Assembly: GCF_035222485.1 (NCBI RefSeq)
Contig: NC_085921.1
Span: 3,658,001 to 3,722,000, forward strand
DNA length: 64,000 nt
Source of the DNA: Podospora pseudoanserina
Taxonomy: Eukaryota > Ascomycota > Sordariomycetes > Sordariales > Podosporaceae
Direction: 5' to 3'
A program made the translations under genes and the position numbers. Each line of letters begins with the position of its first letter. Position 1 is the stretch's first letter. Under the pieces are notes generated by a model. It was not told where the DNA came from. It searched no databases and worked only from the letters and a program-made list of their open reading frames with translations. Shown one piece after another: positions 58,189 through 64,000 of this stretch.

Positions 58189-59530
58189 ATGACCGTCCCT
58201 CAGAAACGCCCCGCGGAGGACCTCACCGTCACCGCCCTCGACAACAGGATAGCCGAGGAGCCCGCTCTCAACGGCCACAGCAACGGCGCCAACGGGCATG
58301 CTATTTCCTCTCTCCCTACCCTCGACGCCTCCAAGATCACCATCACCCGCGCCGACCCTAATGCCCGCACCGTTCCCACCGAGGCCGAGGCCAACTCTGG
58401 CAACGAGACCATCTGCACCGACCACATGATCACCGTCTCCTGGACCGCCGCCAAGGGCTGGGCCAACCCCGAGCTCAAGCCCTACGGCCCTCTCTCCCTC
58501 ATGCCCACCGCCTCCGTCCTCCACTACGCCACCGAGTGCTTCGAGGGCCTCAAGGCCTTCCGCGGCTACGACGGCAAGCTCCGCCTCTTCCGCCCCGACT
58601 GCAACGCCGAGCGCATGCTCATGTCCACCCTCCGTATCTCCCTGCCAGGTTTCGACCCCAAGGAGCTTGAGAAGCTCATCGAGATTCTCATGTCCGTCGA
58701 CGGGCCAAAATGGCTTCCCAAGGAGAGAGCCGGCTCCTTCTTGTATATCCGCCCCGCCGTGATTGGCACACAGCCCCAGCTTGGTGTCCAGGCTCCCAAG
58801 GAAGCGCTTCTTTTCATCACCGCCAGCTTCATGCCGCGCATGGATCTGCCTGTGGGTGGTATGAAGCTGCACACCAACCCCGAGGACATGATCCGCGCGT
58901 GGGTTGGCGGCTTCGGTTATGCCAAGGTTGGTGCCAACTACGGACCCAGTCTGTTGGCCACTGCCGAGGCGAGGAGTAGAGGTTTCGGCCAGATCTTGTG
59001 GCTGTATGGACCTGAGGGATACTGCACCGAGGCTGGCGCGAGCAACTTTTTCATGCTCTGGAGGACAAAGGAGGGCCAGCTCCAGCTTGTCACGGCGCCG
59101 CTGGATGATAAGCTGATTTTGGACGGTGTGACGAGACGCAGTGTGGTTCAGCTTGCGCGGGAGAGGCTGGCGGGTGAGCTGGAGGTTGTGGAGAGGAAGT
59201 ACACTATCGATGAGGTGCTTGAGGCGGATAAGGAAGGAAGGATTGTGGAGGCTTTTGCGGCTGGTACTGCGGTATGTTCTTTTTCTTATCCTCAAAAACA
59301 AGTTCTGGAAGTTACGGGTTACTGACGTGATTTTTTTTGATTTTTTTTGGCAACAGTTCTTCATCTGCCCCGTCTCCGAGATCCACCACCGCGGCATCGA
59401 CGTCAAGATCCCCATGGGCAAGGAGGGCAAAATTGGCCACTACACTGCCAAGCTCAAGGGCTTCGTCGGGGACATCATGTACGGCAACGAGCAGCATCCT
59501 TGGGGTGTTGTCATCCAGGAGCAGGAGTAG
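58189..59530 (+). CDS. BAT2: Branched-chain amino-acid aminotransferase
   Basis: PLP enzyme for the last step of leucine, isoleucine and valine synthesis and the first of their breakdown. Exons 58189-59271 and 59357-59530, 418 residues. Fold-IV signatures: CFEGLKAFRGYDGKLRLFRP, GFGYAKVGANYG with the catalytic Lys, YCTEAGASNFF and LDGVTRRSVVQLA binding PLP and phosphate. The C-terminus FICPVSEIHHRGIDVKIP is normal and comes from the second exon. The N-terminal 30 residues are acidic rather than basic, so a cytosolic enzyme is more likely. A 448-codon ORF on the other strand is an artefact of codon bias. Confidence 0.93.
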
Positions 59531-60329
59531 AGCGGTTTGTGTTTGAGGAGCATTTTGCATCTGCATCAGCATTTTGGAATTTCAAAAAGAGAGAGCAGGG
59601 ATACCATAGAGGTGTTGATATGGGATGTTAAGAGTGAACAGAGCAAAAGCGGGCGTTTGGGACAAGGGAAAAAGAGCAGGGTTCTTGTTTGGCATTAGCA
59701 TCGTAGCTGTTGGACTGGTTGGGACAGGATGTTAAACTTCCTGTCTATTTTGAAATGGATAAAAACATTGAAAATTCTCAGTGCCTTTTTTAAATGCAGC
59801 TGTGGTGTGGATGTTGTTGCTGAGTGAGGGAGGTGGTATTTGTTGTCGCCTTGGCTTGGACACTCGGATCCTACGTAAATGCACACCTAGCAGTGGTAAA
59901 AGCAGTGGTCATGATAAATAAAAAAACGATTGTTGATTCAACTCATCAAATTCACCGCTATCAATGATGGCTTTCATTTCTCAACTCCAGGTCATCCAGA
60001 CCTAACAACCAAACAAAGAGGGTATCATATCTCAGGGGGTATCCGATTTCTATCCCCATTCGTATCCCGTCATCCCGATCAACCCAGGTCAAGTCATTCA
60101 TTCGTTCTGATGCCACTAAAAACAACCGCGATGTCCCTCCACTCAAAAACTTCAAAAAAATCAACGCCTTTTTTTTCTGCCAAAATATGCCATGTCATTA
60201 CCATCGTGAGATTAACCCGTATACCTCTTCCAACATCCGCTTCAACACTCCATGCCATTCCAAAAAGGAAATAAAGAAAAATAAAAAAAACCGAACGCAA
60301 TGCAATTATCCCCTTCCCACTCAAGAAGA
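59531..60329. other. Convergent 3' region, no gene seen
   Basis: About 800 bases of 3' flank of BCAT and of the fusion gene, AT-richer than its surroundings. A plus-strand ORF at 60187-60822 overlaps the fusion gene's 3' end and is an artefact. Confidence 0.45.
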
Positions 60330-63300
60330 TCAATCCTTCAATATCGTCAAATCTAACCCAGGAATATTCCTCTCCCAGGGCGGTATTGACCTTGCCGAAC
60401 TCCCCGTTCTCGACCTTACAGGAGGTGGTTTCTCCAGCCCTCCCCCTCCTCCAGCAGACATCACCGTCCCCTCACTAGAACTCATCCCCTCCGTCTCCTC
60501 CCCCTGTTCCTTCTCTTTATCTTTGTCTCCCTCATCATCACTCCCCCTCCGCCCACTCTCCTCACAATACTCCACCTCCGCCCCCCCCCTCCTCAACCCC
60601 TTGAACCTCCCCAGTATTCCCGCCCCCTTCTCCCCTCCCTCATCACCCCCCTTGACTTTATCGCCACCGTCCTCCCACCGAACAACAAAATCCACCATCT
60701 CCCTCCCATCCCTCACAGCCGCGAGCAGCACCGGATACGCCAAACACCCCCCCAACAAACACAGCACCGGTATCCCCACAGCCAACTCCACACTCAACCC
60801 GCCCCTCTCCCTGATAGCATAACTCACAAACGGCCAAAACATCGGGCCCGACGCCCCCATGGTCAACCACGCAGCCGCCCTCTTCGTCCTCTCCCCCTGC
60901 CCCCTCAGCCCAAGACTAAAAATCAAAGGCCAGATGGGACCCTCGCAAAAGAAAAACAACATGAGCGGTATAGCCACCAAGTTAGGGTTGCCAGTGTGCG
61001 GAAACACCAAGATGACCAACGCAAAGACCGCGGAGAGAAACACGCACAATGTCAGAACCGTGCGGGGTTTGGGGACGAGTCGGATGTGAGGTTTCGAAAC
61101 GTTGAGGTAGACCACCCCCGCCGCAAGAAAGCGGGAGAGGGCAAAGGCTGTGTGGGCGATGAGGAGGTAGTTGAGGATGGAGAACTTCAGCCCCTGGGGG
61201 CGGTAGTCCGCCGCTCTTTTGGCTGTTGCGGGGAGGGAGTAAGACGCAAAGGAGCTGAAGAGCTGGTGGAAGTAGACCGACATGTTTTCTTGGGTGGCGA
61301 CGTAGCACCATTGGGCGAGGACGGCGAAGAAGATGGTCCAGTTTCGGAGCTTGAAACCGCCCAAGGAGCGCTTTTTTGGTTCGAGGGGGAGCTTGGAGGC
61401 TAGCTCGGCGAGTTCGCTGTCTGATACCTCGGGGAGGGGCATGTAATAGAAATAAAGTGCGAGGAGGACCGAGAGTAAAGTGACGCCGAGGTATGTCCAT
61501 TGGACGTCGATGAGGGTTTGGGACATCTCGCCGTCTTCTAGTTCGCCGTGGCTTTCTTTTTCGAGGTTGCGGAAGAAGACCTTGTTGGCGAGAAGGCCGG
61601 AGAGGACGCTGCCGACTGCCTGGACGCCCTGCGCGAGGAGGAGCCTCAGATCTCCATACGCCGGGGGACCGCACAAGATCAAAAAGGGGTTGGCGGCTGT
61701 CTCGAGGACTGCTAACCCGAACCCGACGGCAAAGGAGCTGACCATGAATCCCCCATAAGCGGTCAGGACTGCCCCGGGCCAAAACATGATAGTGCCCGTG
61801 CCATAAATGAGTAATCCCACAATAAACGTCGTCTTGAACCCCCCTATCGCCTCAACACCCGGGCGTTCCTTTCTTCCAGAGCGGCGGTGCTCGTCATGCC
61901 GTAGCAACCACTCCCCAACAAGAAGCGGCCCAGCAAAGTAACCAGCCCCAAAGTACATCGACGTCAAGCCCAAAGTCTGAGCAAACGACATCCCCGCCAC
62001 ATCGGCGATGACATTGTTAAGCGTGTTGAGCAGGCCGTACGAGAACCCCCAAATGAAGAAGAGAATGCAGACGATGGTGCAATACTTGAACGATTCGGTG
62101 GCGTTGGTCCGGATCATGCTCTTTGGCTTCTTCATATTAACAAAGCCAAAGTAGACGGCTGTCGCGGTAGCAGCCGAGTCTCGGTGGGGAGGCGGGACGT
62201 AGTTCATGCTATGGGCCATCGACACTCTCCTAGACGAAGGTCCGCCAGAACCCGCGGCACCGGCCAAGAAATCTCGGATGGAGATCTCTTCCGACGACCG
62301 CTCATCTGGCGGGGTGATGACAAAAGCTGGGGGATCAGCTTGCGTAAATGGCGAAGGGTCCGCAATGTCGATTGGAGCTCCCTCGGCGTTTGCCAGCCCA
62401 TCAGCACCAGCCCTATTGTTATCGTTGTTGTTCTTGAAAGGCGACGGCTCATCCCCCGTGAGCGTGGTGCTCCGCCTCGTAGCGTTGGGATCATATAGCA
62501 TAGCCGGCAGAATCCTAACAATCAGCGGCTTGAGCGTAGGAATACACGCACACGTAATCCCCACGTTGACCTCGACGGCCGACCACATCAACGAGAGCGA
62601 CGCATTCCATGAAAACGAGGGACTCTGTCCGTAGAGCGCCTCCCTGTTCGAGGAAGGATTCATAGACGTGATGTCAATCGCTTTCTGTAAGTAATAGATA
62701 CGCACCACATCCACAATCGTCACAAAGATGCCGAGAGAGAACGTCAGGATCAAAATGATCTTTTGCCTCGGCGGCAGTCTCATGCTGGTCAACACCGGGA
62801 TTGGCAGCGCCAGGATCGCCAGGTCGGTCGTGACGTTGATAGGAGCCGAGCAGATGAATTCGGTGAGCAGGGGAATGCACCTGATCATCGGGGTGTTGAT
62901 GTCCCACGCTGCCGCGATGGGGTGGCACTGAAAGATGTTCATAAATGTCAGAATCACCCCCGCCAGGTTCACCACGCCCAACACGCCCCAGGAAGCCATC
63001 CTAAGAATCTTTTGCGTGTTCTTCGCCAGCCGCAGATAGAAAATTAGGACCGAGGATTTCGTCGCCATGAGAGCCGGGTTCTGTCATAACGTCAGCCACC
63101 ATCTTGTTCGCCCTTGGGCCAGTGTTGCTCACATAGAGAATGCTGAAAACATATTCACACATCTTCAGCCCAGGCATCTTCCAAGCCTCTACATGGTCCG
63201 CATGCCTTCCTAAACCCCTCATGGTTCCAAAAATGATACTCAGACTCAAAAAGACGGTAATCAGCCACGCCAGCACGATGATGTAGTCATCAGCCCCGAA

Positions 63301-63492
63301 CCTCCTGACTATCCCGATCCGTGACACCATCCTCGCCGCAACAAACACCGACGCCAGCGTCAGCGTCGCTGCCGTCACCGCCAAGACCGCAGGTCCCCGG
63401 TCGGCGTGCTCATCTTCCCCTTCTGCCTGTGGTACGCTGATGTTGTTGTGGTCGGCCTGTCTGTAATGGTGGTAATGATAGAGTGTTGACAT
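60330..63492 (-). CDS. Natural fusion: Pth11-like fungal rhodopsin-domain 7-TM protein joined to an FHS/FucP-type sugar permease
   Basis: Exons 63492-63133 and 63080-60330 give 1036 residues in one frame. Residues 1-320 are a fungal rhodopsin-like 7-TM domain: DDYIIVLAWLITVFLSLSII, the join ILYNPALMATKSSVLIFY, then HPIAAAWD and a seventh span near WSAVEVNVGITCACIPTLK. A linker of about 130 residues (Asn, Asp, Pro and Ser rich) follows. From residue 449, ESFKYCTIVCILFFIWGFSY starts a 12-TM major facilitator of the fucose:H+ symporter (FHS) family, with GFGLAVLETAANPFLILCG. The tail is acidic and charged. Fusing a receptor-type domain to a permease suggests a sugar-sensing transporter. An internal ATG (MKKPKSMIRTN, before residue 449) could alternatively start the permease alone. 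Confidence 0.82.
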
Positions 63493-64000
63493 GTTGGGCG
63501 ACGGGTGGCGACTCTAAGTCAGGGGTCCAAGGGGTGCCAACTGAATAATGTCAAAAAAGCCACGCCGTGTCGTTGAGTACAAGGCTGGCTGGCGTCGCTG
63601 GCGTCTCTCTGCGCGCGTGCAGATACACGCACGTCGGTAAATAAATAAAAAGCCGTTTACTGTATCGTCGATATCGTCGTTGCTGTTAATGATATTGTCG
63701 ACAGTAATATCCTCTCCATCTCTCTCAACAACCTATACAAAAGTTGGAGCTTGGGAAAGGTCTGTCCCCCCAAAAAGAACAACCCCAGCGGCCGTAACAA
63801 CAGCAGCACTAGACTACCGTTTCCGTCTCGGCAGCGTCGACAGCAGCACTATGTTCTCGTTGAAGGATGATGGTTGTGGTCGTCGTTGGTGTAGTAGCTG
63901 TACAACCCTAACCGCCATCTCGAATCTCTGGCAGCGGTTCCTGTCAAGTCTGTGCGTTCTTGGACACAAAGCTGACACCATGCCACACAATCACCGGTAG
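63493..64000. other. Upstream region of the fusion gene, no gene seen
   Basis: 508 bases with the promoter and leader of the minus-strand fusion gene. A 106-codon ORF on the plus strand starts at a non-ATG codon and has no motif. Confidence 0.4.

Noticed and set aside
58084-59430. 448-codon ORF antisense to the branched-chain aminotransferase
   Set aside because: Same antisense codon-bias effect; the sense strand has all enzyme motifs.
1-64000. CRISPR arrays, transposons or viral sequence
   Set aside because: No regularly spaced repeats, no transposase or reverse-transcriptase motifs, no terminal repeats seen anywhere in the window.

Overview
The window is nuclear DNA of a filamentous ascomycete, most likely a Sordariomycete (Sordariales-like). 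The evidence is intron-rich genes with short introns (about 40-220 bases, usually 50-80), GTRNGT donors and CTAAC/CTGAC branch sites, a GC-rich third codon position, and fungal families such as FluG, the GH76 DFG5/DCW1 wall enzyme, an MCP2-type ABC1 kinase and a Pth11-like rhodopsin domain. I see no transposon, CRISPR array, tRNA or rRNA gene. I find 28 protein-coding loci, an orphan exon and an open continuation behind one stop codon. All exon joins below were worked out by hand from reading frame, splice sites and family motifs.

Left part (1-16.4 kb): the 3' end of an acidic Ser/Asp-rich protein, the SUMO E2 enzyme UBC9, asparagine synthetase, an orphan membrane-protein exon, mitochondrial porin, a mitochondrial-type DnaJ protein divergent from methionine aminopeptidase 2, a PRELI/Ups lipid-transfer protein, a small unknown protein and a YFH7-like P-loop kinase. 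Middle (16.5-39.4 kb): a 958-residue unknown protein with a long, probably spliced leader, two more unknown proteins, an MCP2-type ABC1 kinase, a 2OG-Fe(II) dioxygenase, a MYND protein, a GPI-anchored GH76 enzyme, FluG, and the COPII-vesicle cargo receptor ERV41. Right part (40-64 kb): a peptidase C45-like gene interrupted by two TAG codons, a mitochondrial unknown, RAE1/GLE2, ECT1 (phosphatidylethanolamine synthesis), three unknown low-complexity proteins, a branched-chain aminotransferase, and a very large membrane protein that joins a Pth11-like 7-TM domain to an FHS/FucP-type sugar permease.

The genes do not form a pathway cluster. They are mostly housekeeping genes, several of them mitochondrial (porin, Ups, MCP2, DnaJ and the 44.9 kb gene) or in phospholipid metabolism (Ups, ECT1), separated by promoter regions of 0.3-2.6 kb.

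The observations most worth following are: (1) the 1036-residue 7-TM receptor-permease fusion; (2) the C45-like gene, open for 934 codons except for two in-frame TAG codons, which makes it a candidate for the UAG-to-UGG A-to-I editing known from sexual stages of Sordariomycetes, with a possible parallel behind the Ups gene; (3) a 2-base microexon in asparagine synthetase that is needed to restore the invariant RGPDWSG motif; (4) an ATGA stop/start overlap between two adjacent genes.
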